Part shown: positions 31,994-40,144 of the stretch, in pieces
How the letters are laid out: each line of letters opens with the position of its first letter
How positions within the stretch are numbered: position 1 is the first letter of the stretch
Origin: a virus
Length of the DNA: 64,000 bases
Reading direction: 5' to 3' (one strand)
Virus record (IMG/VR): IMGVR_UViG_3300028553_000944
Coordinates: 1-64,000 of that record
The notes under the pieces: model-generated
What the model was told of the DNA's origin: nothing
The model's input: the letters and a program-made list of their open reading frames with translations, nothing else
The model's database searches: none
Position numbers and translations under genes: made by a program

Positions 31994-32293
31994 TTCTGCT
32001 TCGACTTTGACCTGAAGCGGAAATCCTTGGGCCCGAGCATCAAGTGTCACTTCGATACCCTTTTGTTCTGCAATTTCATAAGGCAAGACTGCAACAACTG
32101 CACTACCTTTTTCGTGAACATCTACTGTAATCTGCGTAGCAGTGTCCGGATTGTAGTTGAAATATTCACATAGACTTTCAATCACAAATTCCATCGATGT
32201 GTGTTCATCATTCATGTAGATGACCTTGTATAGGGGCGGCTCCTTGAGAGCAACGTTGGGTCTAATCTTAGCTTTTGGTTCTGCATTTGCCAT
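31985..32293 (-). CDS. clpS: ClpS N-degron adaptor
   Basis: 102 residues, like E. coli ClpS. The binding pocket is kept: LYKVIYMNDEHTSMEFVIE contains N28-D29-E30 (NDD in E. coli) and gate Met34; His60 in DVHEKGSAVV matches the N-terminal-residue-binding His. ClpS normally hands N-degron substrates to ClpA; no ClpA is visible here, so it may serve host ClpA, or divert it. Unstructured N-terminal 20 residues as usual. Confidence 0.92.
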   Translation of the reverse strand: MANAEPKAKIRPNVALKEPPLYKVIYMNDEHTSMEFVIESLCEYFNYNPDTATQITVDVHEKGSAVVAVLPYEIAEQKGIEVTLDARAQGFPLQVKVEAESD

Positions 32294-32313
32294 TAATATG
32301 ATTCCTTTAAGGT

Positions 32314-32342
32314 GTGCTTGCAGTCACAATGACTGCAAGCAC
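32314..32342. other. Perfect 13-bp hairpin between hsp20 and clpS
   Basis: GTGCTTGCAGTCA (32314-32326), loop CAA, TGACTGCAAGCAC (32330-32342). No T-run follows on either strand, so it is not a standard terminator; it may be an RNase III-type processing site, a stability element or an attenuator in the hsp20-clpS transcript. Confidence 0.75.
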
Positions 32343-32355
32343 TATGTTACTTCTA

Positions 32356-32823
32356 TTATTTATTGTACGAAATAGCAATTGTTTTGGGCTTTTGTTCGTC
32401 AGGAACCTTACGCTCAAGATTAATCTTGAGAATACCGTTCTCCGAGGTTGCCCCTATCACTTCGACATGCTCTGCCAAAGTAAATGTACGAGAGAAATTG
32501 CGGTAACCAATTCCCTGATGCAAATATGTGATTTCCGAGGCGTCTTCACTGATGTATTCACGCTCCCCTCTTATAGTGAGAAGATTCTTTTCTACTGTGA
32601 TAGAGATGTCCCCGATGTTAAAACCAGCCACAGCAAGTTCGATGGCGAAATGATCGTCATCGTGCTTTACTACGTTGTATGGGGGATAATTTGATCCGTT
32701 TGCTTGCTGTGCATTCTGTGCATTGATTCGTAGAAGTTCGTCAAAGACGTTATCGAATCCTACAGCAAATTTATGAATTGACGGAATGTCGAGGGAACGA
32801 AGGTTTAGATGTGCATTAGTCAT
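32356..32823 (-). CDS. Hsp20 small heat-shock protein
   Basis: 155 residues. Alpha-crystallin domain from about 45 to 140: YPPYNVVKHDDDHFAIELAVAGF, then LTIRGERE, YLHQGIGYRNFSRTFTL and GILKINLERKVP, as in IbpA. Holds unfolding proteins for refolding or degradation. Hsp20 genes are known in marine T4-like cyanophages. Here it lies between clpX and clpS. A GGAGAT ribosome site; the 105 bp upstream has only a short TGTAGA/TCTACA inverted repeat. Confidence 0.93.
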   Translation of the reverse strand: MTNAHLNLRSLDIPSIHKFAVGFDNVFDELLRINAQNAQQANGSNYPPYNVVKHDDDHFAIELAVAGFNIGDISITVEKNLLTIRGEREYISEDASEITYLHQGIGYRNFSRTFTLAEHVEVIGATSENGILKINLERKVPDEQKPKTIAISYNK

Positions 32824-32928
32824 GTTTTATCTCCTATGTGTTAGCAAGACTATTGTTGTAGACCTATTAAAGCATCTACAATATTATTTAGTGTACACTA
32901 TTACGCAAAAAAATATAGTATTTTGGGT

Positions 32929-34125
32929 CTAAAAGATAGATTTAGGCTCATCGATATGTTCTACATCAATCACTAATTCAGTTAGATTGTTCTCTTTGTA
33001 CCTATTGATGTGGAAGAGGTGTGGCATCAGTACACGCTCAATCTCAGTATGAAGTCCGCGGGCACCTGTCTTTAAATCTATGCAGTTCTGTGCAATTTTT
33101 TCGATAGCTTGGTCAGTGAATGAAAGATTGATATCATCAATCGAAAACAGATAGGCATATTGCTTAATAAAGCTATTCTTGATATCAGTCAGGACTTCTA
33201 TCAGTTGTGGTAGAGTCAATTCTTGTAGCGTGATTGTGGTGGTGAATCTACCGATGAATTCGGGAATCATTCCGAAACGAGTTAGATCATCAGGAGTGAC
33301 TTGATTGATGTTAGGTTTTTCGTTCTTAGATTTGACCTCGGCTCCGAACCCAATCGAGGTTCCTTGAGTTCTTGACTTAATGACGTTCTCAAGTCCAACG
33401 AATGCTCCGCCTGCGATGAATAGAATGTTCTTAGTGTCAACTTCGATGGATTCTCCTTGCGGGTGCTTACGCTTACCCGCAGCACTCACCCTGCACTTAG
33501 TGCCTTCTACTAACTTTAGCAGTGCTTGCTGCACTCCTTCACCGCTCACATCACGGGTAATGCTAGTGCTTTCGCTCTTGCGGGCGATCTTATCAATTTC
33601 GTCGATAAACACGATTCCGCGTTCTGCTTTGCTAACATCATTGTCCGCCAAAGCAAGCAGCATTGAAATCATACTCTCTACGTCTTCTCCCACATAGCCT
33701 GCCTCAGTAAGACTAGTTGCATCTGCTACAACAAACGGTACATTAAGATACTTTGCAACTGCCCTAGCGAGTAACGTCTTGCCTGATCCAGTTGGACCAA
33801 TCAACAACACGTTGCCCTTCTGAATCTCAAGGTCTTTGGGCGGATGATTGATTCGCTTGTAATGATTTGATATTGCAACTGCTAGCACCTCTTTGGCGTC
33901 GTTTTGCCCAATGACCAACTGATCCAGGTGTTCTTTAATGCTATATGCGTCGAAGTTTTTAGATTCTATTTCCTTTTTCCCCTCACTGTTTTCTTCTTCC
34001 AGTAGTTGGGTGCATAAAGAAATACAACCGCTGCAAATCGAAACGTCTTCACTTACTATTAATTTTGTTACTTGATCTTTATGGTTTCCGCAGAAAGAAC
34101 AATGCTGTATCTTATTGTCAGTCAT
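32929..34125 (-). CDS. clpX: ClpX ATP-dependent unfoldase
   Basis: 398 residues. N-terminal zinc domain (Cys9, Cys12, Cys31, Cys34), Walker A GPTGSGKT (110-117), pore loop GYVG (143-146), Walker B IVFIDEID (171-178), RKH loop (219-221) and the IGF ClpP-docking tripeptide (258-260, SIGFGAEV). E. coli ClpX is 424 residues. All parts needed to unfold substrates and to dock on ClpP are visible, so a phage ClpXP is likely functional. Follows the coiled-coil membrane gene by 5 bp. Confidence 0.95.
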   Translation of the reverse strand: MTDNKIQHCSFCGNHKDQVTKLIVSEDVSICSGCISLCTQLLEEENSEGKKEIESKNFDAYSIKEHLDQLVIGQNDAKEVLAVAISNHYKRINHPPKDLEIQKGNVLLIGPTGSGKTLLARAVAKYLNVPFVVADATSLTEAGYVGEDVESMISMLLALADNDVSKAERGIVFIDEIDKIARKSESTSITRDVSGEGVQQALLKLVEGTKCRVSAAGKRKHPQGESIEVDTKNILFIAGGAFVGLENVIKSRTQGTSIGFGAEVKSKNEKPNINQVTPDDLTRFGMIPEFIGRFTTTITLQELTLPQLIEVLTDIKNSFIKQYAYLFSIDDINLSFTDQAIEKIAQNCIDLKTGARGLHTEIERVLMPHLFHINRYKENNLTELVIDVEHIDEPKSIF

Positions 34126-34130
34126 ATATA

Positions 34131-35564
34131 TTACTTATCTTGGGACTGATTTCGTTGAAGATATTCTTCAATCTGCGCTTTCTCGTTTTCTGAAAGTAAA
34201 TCAACATCATATTCGCCGGATGCAATCTTACTCACGAGGTGGCGAATGTATGCTTCGTCATACAGATACGAATCACTGTTTTCTTTGTTGATCTCAATCC
34301 ACTTGTAACCATCAAATTTAAAAACTTTGTTGGGAAGAACATCTACACGAACGAATATGTCAGACTTCTTCGCAAATCTAGGAAACTCGGTTCCAAAGTT
34401 AGTACTACTTTGCTCACTGTCTGGTCTCGCGGAAAACAATTCAGGACGCATTCCCAACAATGCAGCCTTGCTCATAGATTTCCCCTCAACGTCGTAGTAG
34501 CCTTCCTGTATTTCATGAAGGGTCACGCCCTCCGTTTGGATTGCTACTTCCTCGGCGGGTTCGACATGTTGTGCAGGTTCTGCCTCACTCTGCGCCAACT
34601 CATCGACAAGTTCATCTGCGTCAGGAAGAGGTTTTTCTGGTAGTGGTTCTCCCAAGATGTCATCGACTTGAGTAGCCTCTTCTTGTAGTATTTCTGTACT
34701 ATGCACATCTTCATTCTTCTCAATATTAGCTGACTTAGACTCAGGTTCAGGCTTATATTCAATCTCATTTTTTTCTTTCTTTGCGTCCTCTGCATCCCAT
34801 TTGTAACTGCTCTGTGCAGCTATCATAAGCATAAGAGCCAGCGGATCAAAAACAAGAACGATAAGAACAATCATCCATCGTACCGCACGTTCTAACAGGT
34901 TTGTGTCAGGGTTATCCCCGTAGATCATCGCAGCAATATATTTGATCGGACCTACTTCTGCCTCAATCTTACGAATCTCTGCACGAATAGGCGCGACCTC
35001 TTCGTTAAGCTGTGCGATTTCAACTTGTTCGGCTTCTATCTCTTGTAATAGTCGATTACGTTCCGCGGATTGTTGCCTACGAACTTGAACCGCACGATTA
35101 GCACCTCTATCGTCATCTGTTCTACCTAGTAACTGGTCGACCTGGCTGTTCATTTGTTCAATCGCCCTTTGGTTCATGGCGATGTTTTCACGAGAAATCC
35201 GGATCTTTTCGTCAACCAACTCAATCCTAGCTGCTGCATCTCCGCTTACTAAGCTCTGGTCACTGTGTGCTTTTGACAAGAAACCAAAGATACCCATGCT
35301 AGTCAACAATGCAAGAGCAACGACTGCGGGAATAAGGTAGAGCTTCATCACCCAACCGCACCTATCCCAATATCTATGTAACCAAACAGTCGTGACTATC
35401 TTAGCTAGTTCTAGGGAGCCTCCCATAATCATGATAGGGATGAGGGCAGCGGCGAAGATAGCCATCAATCCCTGAATAGAGTACCAAGCCGCAACGGCAC
35501 TCAATGAAAGAGCAACTAATAAGGTGATAGTTGCAAAACTGAATATTTTTCTATTTAAAGTCAT
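34131..35564 (-). CDS. Membrane protein with coiled coil, four predicted helices
   Basis: 477 residues. Hydrophobic helices near 8-30, 30-55, 75-97 and 228-253 with a long coiled coil in between (about 110-205, rich in E, R, Q with heptads) and an acidic tail. Similar proteins with SLELAKIVTTVWLHRYW are frequent in marine T4-like phages. Function unknown; could be an inner-membrane sensor or scaffold made late in infection. TATAAATA ends 4 bp from the ATG. Confidence 0.65.
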   Translation of the reverse strand: MTLNRKIFSFATITLLVALSLSAVAAWYSIQGLMAIFAAALIPIMIMGGSLELAKIVTTVWLHRYWDRCGWVMKLYLIPAVVALALLTSMGIFGFLSKAHSDQSLVSGDAAARIELVDEKIRISRENIAMNQRAIEQMNSQVDQLLGRTDDDRGANRAVQVRRQQSAERNRLLQEIEAEQVEIAQLNEEVAPIRAEIRKIEAEVGPIKYIAAMIYGDNPDTNLLERAVRWMIVLIVLVFDPLALMLMIAAQSSYKWDAEDAKKEKNEIEYKPEPESKSANIEKNEDVHSTEILQEEATQVDDILGEPLPEKPLPDADELVDELAQSEAEPAQHVEPAEEVAIQTEGVTLHEIQEGYYDVEGKSMSKAALLGMRPELFSARPDSEQSSTNFGTEFPRFAKKSDIFVRVDVLPNKVFKFDGYKWIEINKENSDSYLYDEAYIRHLVSKIASGEYDVDLLSENEKAQIEEYLQRNQSQDK

Positions 35565-35568
35565 GCTT

Positions 35569-35576
35569 TATTTATA
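35569..35576 (-). promoter_or_regulatory. Perfect late promoter TATAAATA adjacent to the start codon
   Basis: TATAAATA then AAGC and ATG. The start site would fall at or near the ATG, suggesting a leaderless mRNA. Confidence 0.55.
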
Positions 35577-35598
35577 CTACTATCCCCTAAGGATAAAG

Positions 35599-35844
35599 TT
35601 AACTATTTTCTTCTTTGATGAACAAGTGGCCATATGTCCCGAGAAACTCGTCTATACCCATAAGCAACTTTCTCGGGATGCCCGGACCTTGCCTGACATT
35701 AAAGGTGACCCAAGGACCAGTGTCTCTGCGTCTTACTTGAGTGACTTCAATACTATCACCGTCTTCAAACGTGTGGTGAAGCCCTAGTAGCTTTGCAGAC
35801 CATTCGGCTGTAACCTTCTCCATATCCTCATCATCTTCTATCAT
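35599..35844 (-). CDS. Unknown small protein
   Basis: 81 residues; acidic start (MIEDDEDMEKV), central basic segment TQVRRRDTGPWVTF and an end with KEENS. Compact and probably cytoplasmic. Overlaps the previous stop by one base. No family recognised. Confidence 0.5.
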   Translation of the reverse strand: MIEDDEDMEKVTAEWSAKLLGLHHTFEDGDSIEVTQVRRRDTGPWVTFNVRQGPGIPRKLLMGIDEFLGTYGHLFIKEENS

Positions 35845-36059
35845 TAGAATTTGTCTCCTCTACGCTTTGCGCCCAGACGCATGACTAGAATCAACGGACC
35901 AATGAAGATAGCAAGTCCGAGAGTCAATGGCCAAAAAAAACATGCAACAACCCCCATAGTGAAGGTCCAACCAAGACCATAAATCTCAAAACGGTAATCG
36001 ATGTAAGTAGCAAAGTATGCAAATACTACCAACAAAATAAAAGCTACGGTTAAATACAT
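35844..36059 (-). CDS. Small two-helix membrane protein
   Basis: 71 residues from the second of two adjacent ATGs (better spacing from GGGAGA). Two hydrophobic helices (LTVAFILLVVFAYFATYI and a second around WPLTLGLAIFIGPLILV) and basic C-terminus GAKRRGDKF. Topology suits a small inner-membrane protein; role unknown. Confidence 0.6.
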   Translation of the reverse strand: MYLTVAFILLVVFAYFATYIDYRFEIYGLGWTFTMGVVACFFWPLTLGLAIFIGPLILVMRLGAKRRGDKF

Positions 36060-36067
36060 CATTCTCC

Positions 36068-36235
36068 CTATCCGAACAAAAATTCTTTAGCTCTGATTTC
36101 TGTAAGCGACTCGTCTTTAATAGCACACTCAAAGCAGATTTCTTCGTGATTGAACCCGTATGGTCGAGTTTCAGCAATGATGCCGCAGCATTCGCACCGT
36201 TGGGGAGGCTCTGCAAAGATGATTTCAATGTTCAT
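36068..36235 (-). CDS. Small zinc-knuckle protein
   Basis: 55 residues: MNIEIIFAEPPQRCECCGII, then a CFEC pair 18 residues later, i.e. two C-x-x-C pairs that would bind one zinc. ATG overlaps the previous stop by 4 bp (ATGA). Role unknown; a small DNA- or protein-binding module. Confidence 0.6.
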   Translation of the reverse strand: MNIEIIFAEPPQRCECCGIIAETRPYGFNHEEICFECAIKDESLTEIRAKEFLFG

Positions 36236-36453
36236 TTCTTGTACTTTTCTTCATATTTCATATCAGACAGCACAATGGCGTATATCGCATATGTAGCTCC
36301 TGCGATTAAACTAAAAAACAGAATAGGAAGCATAATCTGCGGCATAGCAACAATTAGGCTCGGCGCCCCGAATGCAACGGTCATGATAGCAGCCGTCTTG
36401 ACGGCTGCTCTAGTCTTAACACTCAGGGTGTTGTATTTTTCTTTAATGTTCAT
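36232..36453 (-). CDS. Small membrane protein
   Basis: 73 residues with basic N-terminus, then hydrophobic segments TAAIMTVAFGAPSLIVAMP and LPILFFSLIAGATYAIYAIVL, and charged tail KYEEKYKK. AAAGGAGAA ribosome site. Placed directly after the ligase gene. Function unknown. Confidence 0.58.
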   Translation of the reverse strand: MNIKEKYNTLSVKTRAAVKTAAIMTVAFGAPSLIVAMPQIMLPILFFSLIAGATYAIYAIVLSDMKYEEKYKK

Positions 36454-36455
36454 TT

Positions 36456-37829
36456 TTATTCTCCTTTATCATCACGGAATCGAACGAAGCGCGGGAAGCG
36501 CAGCGAATATGTACCGTCTTGGTTCTGTGTGATAGCATCAGCCATAACCTCAACCGTACGACCAACGATCAGATTGCGATCTTCCCAAAGACTGTCACGC
36601 TCTGCGTCACTGAATCCAGAACCAGCGTTGACAGTGATCTCCTTACCATCATCAACACCATTGCAGACCAATGCACCAAGCCGATCCTTGTTTCTACCGG
36701 TACCTTCTTCAAGACCGATCACTTGAAGATCAACAGTGATAGTAGGTTTCCACTTCATCCAGTCCGTGCTACGCTTACAGAGATAAGGTGCATCAAGATT
36801 CTTGATCATGATGCCCTCGAATCCTGCATTCACCATTTCATTGGCGTAACGCTCAATCTGGTTCTTACCCTCACTTGTATCAAGGTCAACTTGAAGATGA
36901 GGGAGAAGTTCAGCGTTGGGCATCTTATCAAATGCAGGCTGCATAGCTTCAAGCAAAGCGATACGCTTGCTCAACGGTGCATTCCAATGACCACGCTGAA
37001 AGTCAGCAAGAGGAAGAACATCAAATACGTGGAACACGCTGTCAGCAGCATCGACATTTTCTTTACGACGAGCCTGACGCATCAGTTCTTGGAAAGTGTT
37101 GCCGACGACTTCGCCGTCAAGGACAAATCCTTGCTTAAGAATGCCGCTCTGCATGTCATCTACTTTATCAGCAGCAGCGATCAGCCGCTCGACGTTATTG
37201 AGGACTTGATTTTCAATGTGCGAGAAGTTATCAAACACTTTGCCGTTGCGACTATAGCAAACTACCGAAGTAGTAGGAGGACGGGAAATACCTTGTTGCA
37301 CAGCCACCATCATCAACACCCGAACACCATCCAGCTTCGGTTCAAGACGTTTCGTGCCGCGCATTTCAGGGCGGCCTTCGCTGTTCGAAGCAAGCTGGCA
37401 ACTGAATATCGGAATTTCGTAATCCGTTTTCTTAACAATCTTGTTGATTGTGGTCGCGCTGATGCCACAACGCATGTCACGCCGAAGGATAGGAGCGTAG
37501 AAGTAATTCCACTCATCACTGTCAAACCGTTCAGCAAGACCCTGAATAGCATCACGAGCATCATGCCCGGTCAAGAGCCGAGCAGAAAGGTCTATGAGAA
37601 GCTGGTCGAAATCGTCTGCAGGATTTTCTGCACCAGTGATACCTACTGTATCAGGAATCTTCCTTACACCGAACGTCACGAACGGGTCATAGCATACTTT
37701 TAATCCTCGCAGAAACCGCGAGGAGATATCATTGCCTAGCTTTGCAGCAGTCAGTGCTTGAAGAATAACATCTTCTTTATGAAGGCGAGAATCGCTTTCA
37801 GCCAGCTTTTGAATCCAAGATGCAGACAT
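36456..37829 (-). CDS. ATP-dependent DNA ligase, T4 gp30-like
   Basis: 457 residues (T4 gp30 is 487). Motif I EPKLDGVR with adenylated Lys165; motif III-like GFVLDGEVV; motif IV GFEGIMIKNL; motif V DWMKWKP with the two lysines; nucleotide-binding ends in the OB fold TVEVMADAIT. Seals nicks in replication and repair. First gene of an early operon with a strong promoter at 37854-37882. Confidence 0.95.
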   Translation of the reverse strand: MSASWIQKLAESDSRLHKEDVILQALTAAKLGNDISSRFLRGLKVCYDPFVTFGVRKIPDTVGITGAENPADDFDQLLIDLSARLLTGHDARDAIQGLAERFDSDEWNYFYAPILRRDMRCGISATTINKIVKKTDYEIPIFSCQLASNSEGRPEMRGTKRLEPKLDGVRVLMMVAVQQGISRPPTTSVVCYSRNGKVFDNFSHIENQVLNNVERLIAAADKVDDMQSGILKQGFVLDGEVVGNTFQELMRQARRKENVDAADSVFHVFDVLPLADFQRGHWNAPLSKRIALLEAMQPAFDKMPNAELLPHLQVDLDTSEGKNQIERYANEMVNAGFEGIMIKNLDAPYLCKRSTDWMKWKPTITVDLQVIGLEEGTGRNKDRLGALVCNGVDDGKEITVNAGSGFSDAERDSLWEDRNLIVGRTVEVMADAITQNQDGTYSLRFPRFVRFRDDKGE

Positions 37830-37853
37830 GTGTTTCCTTTAGTTTATGTAGTC

Positions 37854-37882
37854 ACTATACAGCGAAGACAAATAAAAGTCAA
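37854..37882 (-). promoter_or_regulatory. Early sigma70-type promoter
   Basis: TTGACT (37882-37877), 17 bp, TATAGT (37859-37854). The -35 overlaps the end of the WGR-like gene. Confidence 0.75.
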
Positions 37883-38157
37883 GCCTTAAGCATCGCCCAA
37901 AGGGCAGTCTTCTCTAGATCGGATTGAAATTCAGGATAAACCTGATCAATCTCATCGCGCGGAATGCTCTGGTAGCCATTCCTTTTCTTTTTGTATATCG
38001 AGTGGTTAACGGCATGGGAATCCGTACTGATCTTAGTTTGTAGCTTTGAGCCGCGTCGACCCCAAAAGGTAACGTAAGAATTTGAGTGAAGGGTGATAAC
38101 GCCCCAAACCTTATCGTGCTTATCTTCACGACACCAACCGATGAATTTGTAATTCAC
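37879..38157 (-). CDS. WGR-like domain protein
   Basis: 92 residues with a GTG start that overlaps the previous stop by 4 bp (GTGA) and has GAGG upstream. Contains VNYKFIGWCREDKHDKVWG and TFWGRRGSKLQTKI, a WGR-type beta domain known from PARP-like and some ligase-associated proteins that bind DNA ends. Adjacent to the DNA ligase, so a helper in nick sealing is plausible but unproven. Confidence 0.6.
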   Translation of the reverse strand: MNYKFIGWCREDKHDKVWGVITLHSNSYVTFWGRRGSKLQTKISTDSHAVNHSIYKKKRNGYQSIPRDEIDQVYPEFQSDLEKTALWAMLKA

Positions 38158-38387
38158 GACCACCTCAAAATAAACCACATTTTATCTTTGTCGGATTCAA
38201 ACCTGACCACATCATTGATCAGCATACCGTTCCATTTTCTCATTTGGTCAGCAAAGCGTGGGTCAAATTTATCTTTAACATCAAGTGATGCCATAAAGTT
38301 GCGCCACACATCTGTGTGTTTTGAGAAGGTGGGGGGCTGACATATCGGAAGATAACTGGGCTTAGAAAGGAATATCGTCTGGCTCAT
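38154..38387 (-). CDS. Unknown small protein
   Basis: 77 residues from the ATG at 38387. Includes TDVWRNFMASLDVKDKF and a C-terminal MWFILRWS. Overlaps its neighbours by 4 and 26 bp. No recognised family. Confidence 0.45.
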   Translation of the reverse strand: MSQTIFLSKPSYLPICQPPTFSKHTDVWRNFMASLDVKDKFDPRFADQMRKWNGMLINDVVRFESDKDKMWFILRWS

Positions 38388-38700
38388 CTTTTCGCCGTTG
38401 TCTGACGGGACCAACATACTGAGTGGGCTGCGTCATTACATAATCAGGATCATTAATCTGTTCTTGGATCCAGGGAATAGCATCGTTGTAATCTTGCTCG
38501 TTAAACTTAGCTCGACCAACCCAGACAAGGAAGCCAGGATAGGTTGCCTTAGTATATTCTACGTACACGGTATTGTTGTGGTACTTACCATCCCAAGCAC
38601 CATTGATGACGCTGAAATTGATAGAACCATCCTTATTGATGCCAATGACTTCGCACCAAATAGAAACATTACCAGTAGTATCTGCGATTGCGATTTGCAT
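38362..38700 (-). CDS. Unknown conserved small protein
   Basis: 112 residues; beta-rich with YHNNTVYVEYTKATYPG and an acidic tail KDEPDDIPF that resembles the acidic tips of DNA-processing proteins. Spacer of 1 bp to the gene upstream. Function unknown. Confidence 0.5.
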   Translation of the reverse strand: MQIAIADTTGNVSIWCEVIGINKDGSINFSVINGAWDGKYHNNTVYVEYTKATYPGFLVWVGRAKFNEQDYNDAIPWIQEQINDPDYVMTQPTQYVGPVRQRRKDEPDDIPF

Positions 38701-38701
38701 C

Positions 38702-39076
38702 TTATGCTCCTGCTTTCAAAATGAGCCAAATAACTTCTTGTTCGGTCAGCCGACGCTCATCGCCAGTTTGACGATTCTTAACATATTCATATGAACCGTC
38801 TTCATTCTTGCGAATGACATTGTTTGCTCTATATAAGTCTGCTATTTTAGGCAGCCCAGTGAACTTCTTCCAGTATGTCTCACCGGTATCATAGTCAAAA
38901 TATTCAGCATAGTGAGGGCTCAGTAAAGATTGAAGTCGCCATACCATCGGGGTCCAAGCATCGGATTCTATATCCACAGAAACAGACTTGCCTTTTCCTG
39001 CGGTAAGCATATTGACTTCCATACCCGGACGGCAAGAGCGCCCTACACTTTGAATTGGTATCGTCCAATCCGTCAT
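38702..39076 (-). CDS. Unknown protein
   Basis: 124 residues; WTIPIQSVGRSCRPGMEVN start, FDYDTGETYWKKFTGLP middle, helical end. Preceded by the 91-nt inverted-repeat region. No family recognised. Confidence 0.5.
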   Translation of the reverse strand: MTDWTIPIQSVGRSCRPGMEVNMLTAGKGKSVSVDIESDAWTPMVWRLQSLLSPHYAEYFDYDTGETYWKKFTGLPKIADLYRANNVIRKNEDGSYEYVKNRQTGDERRLTEQEVIWLILKAGA

Positions 39077-39100
39077 ACATAAACCCTAAAAGAAAATACA

Positions 39101-39191
39101 AGAAGCGGACAAGCCAGCACACTGAGGGAATTTACAACCCACTTAAGGGAGACCCAATATACGACCTGCCATTCGGGACTTGTCCGCTTCT
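39101..39191. other. Intergenic region bounded by a perfect 13-bp inverted repeat
   Basis: AGAAGCGGACAAG (39101-39113) and CTTGTCCGCTTCT (39179-39191) bracket 65 nt with no convincing gene. As RNA on either strand it would form a closed 13-bp stem with a complex middle. Candidate small structured RNA or processing element in the minus-strand early transcript. Confidence 0.6.
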
Positions 39192-39199
39192 CGTAAACC

Positions 39200-39859
39200 T
39201 TAAATAACTTTCACGCGGCTAAGTTGGGTACGATCTTCCTTGTGGGATTTAATCTTACCCTTGACGCGGATTTTAGAACCAATCTCAATCTGATCACGAA
39301 ACGCAAAAAACACTACAGCATTTTCAACAATAGCAGTGACATAATAAGTGTTCCAGTTGTTGCTATAGTTGCAGCGCACGACTTCGATTTCAAGATCAAC
39401 TGCGGTACCTTCTGCTTGACTCAGACAGCCCTGATGATCGCGGAGGCGATTGCTCTGCTCACGCCGAGCCTTAGAACGCTCATACGAAGCAGGGAGAGAC
39501 GAAACAACAGCAATATCGTAGAAGCTGTCAACAATCTCTTTGTCAGCAATCTTGAGCATGGTCTGCTCAAAATCACTCAGAGTCTTTCCCTGCAGGATCT
39601 TGAACGTCAGAGAGTTGCAGTATTGACGCACTTCTTGTCCCAGCGCACGGTCCTCATCGTTGATGTCAAAGTCACCGCGAAGAAACTGAGAAGTCAGCTT
39701 CTTGTTAGCGACCTTATCGACCGAAAGGACATACCCGTCAGTATCATACAGAATCTTATCGTCCTTGAGATATTCACCGTTGATGCGCTGTGCAGCACAA
39801 GCAGCAGCAAACACTTCGTCGGTCGAATAAGAAATCTTGGGAGCCTGATAACGAGCCAT
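39200..39859 (-). CDS. Conserved phage protein, OB-like C-terminus
   Basis: 219 residues from the ATG at 39859 (GGAAGC upstream). N-terminal 130 residues are helical (VFAAACAAQRINGEYLKDD, LTSQFLRGDFDINDEDRAL); the rest, from GTAVDLEIEVVRCNYS to IRVKGKIKSHKEDRTQLS, has the strand order of an OB fold. The family is frequent in large phages, function unknown, perhaps nucleic-acid binding. Confidence 0.6.
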   Translation of the reverse strand: MARYQAPKISYSTDEVFAAACAAQRINGEYLKDDKILYDTDGYVLSVDKVANKKLTSQFLRGDFDINDEDRALGQEVRQYCNSLTFKILQGKTLSDFEQTMLKIADKEIVDSFYDIAVVSSLPASYERSKARREQSNRLRDHQGCLSQAEGTAVDLEIEVVRCNYSNNWNTYYVTAIVENAVVFFAFRDQIEIGSKIRVKGKIKSHKEDRTQLSRVKVI

Positions 39860-39891
39860 GTGCTGCTTCCGTTGCTTCAATCTATGAACTT

Positions 39892-39920
39892 AAAGTACTA
39901 CTTCTTTGCGAAGAAGTCAA
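39892..39920 (-). promoter_or_regulatory. Early sigma70-type promoter
   Basis: TTGACT (39920-39915), 17 bp, TACTTT (39897-39892). The spacer contains CTTCTTCGCAAAGAAG, an inverted repeat that might be an operator. Confidence 0.65.
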
Positions 39921-39923
39921 CCC

Positions 39924-40046
39924 TTAAATGCGGGTCTTGCGATTTTTCCAACGACGCCACATGGCCTGCGGGATTCCCATCTTGTAGGCCCACATGAAGT
40001 CCATAACAACCATTCCAAGAATGAAAGCAACGATAACGCTAAACAT
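39924..40046 (-). CDS. Small membrane peptide
   Basis: 40 residues: MFSVIVAFILGMVVMDFMWA then YKMGIPQAMWRRWKNRKTRI. One N-terminal membrane helix and a strongly basic amphipathic tail. AAGGAAAT before the ATG and its own early promoter at 40076-40103 support it as a real gene. Confidence 0.6.
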   Translation of the reverse strand: MFSVIVAFILGMVVMDFMWAYKMGIPQAMWRRWKNRKTRI

Positions 40047-40075
40047 AAAAATTTCCTTTGTTTCAGTGTGTAAAC

Positions 40076-40103
40076 AATATAACAGATTTTAAGAAGAAGT
40101 CAA
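40076..40103 (-). promoter_or_regulatory. Early sigma70-type promoter
   Basis: TTGACT (40103-40098), 16 bp, TATATT (40081-40076). Confidence 0.7.
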
Positions 40104-40144
40104 GATTTTTTCACCAAAGAGTGAATTACTTTGGCTCTCGTGAA

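Noticed and set aside
36519-37703. A 394-residue open frame on the plus strand
   Set aside because: It lies fully inside the DNA ligase gene on the other strand, has no ribosome site or promoter, and its text has no domain-like pattern.
38904-39122. A 72-residue minus-strand frame overlapping the gene at 39076
   Set aside because: It overlaps a better-supported frame and the inverted repeat, and has no ribosome site.
39101-39191. A tRNA or tmRNA in the inverted-repeat region
   Set aside because: There is no GGTTCGA-type T-loop, no anticodon arm and no CCA end. Only the closed stem can be supported.
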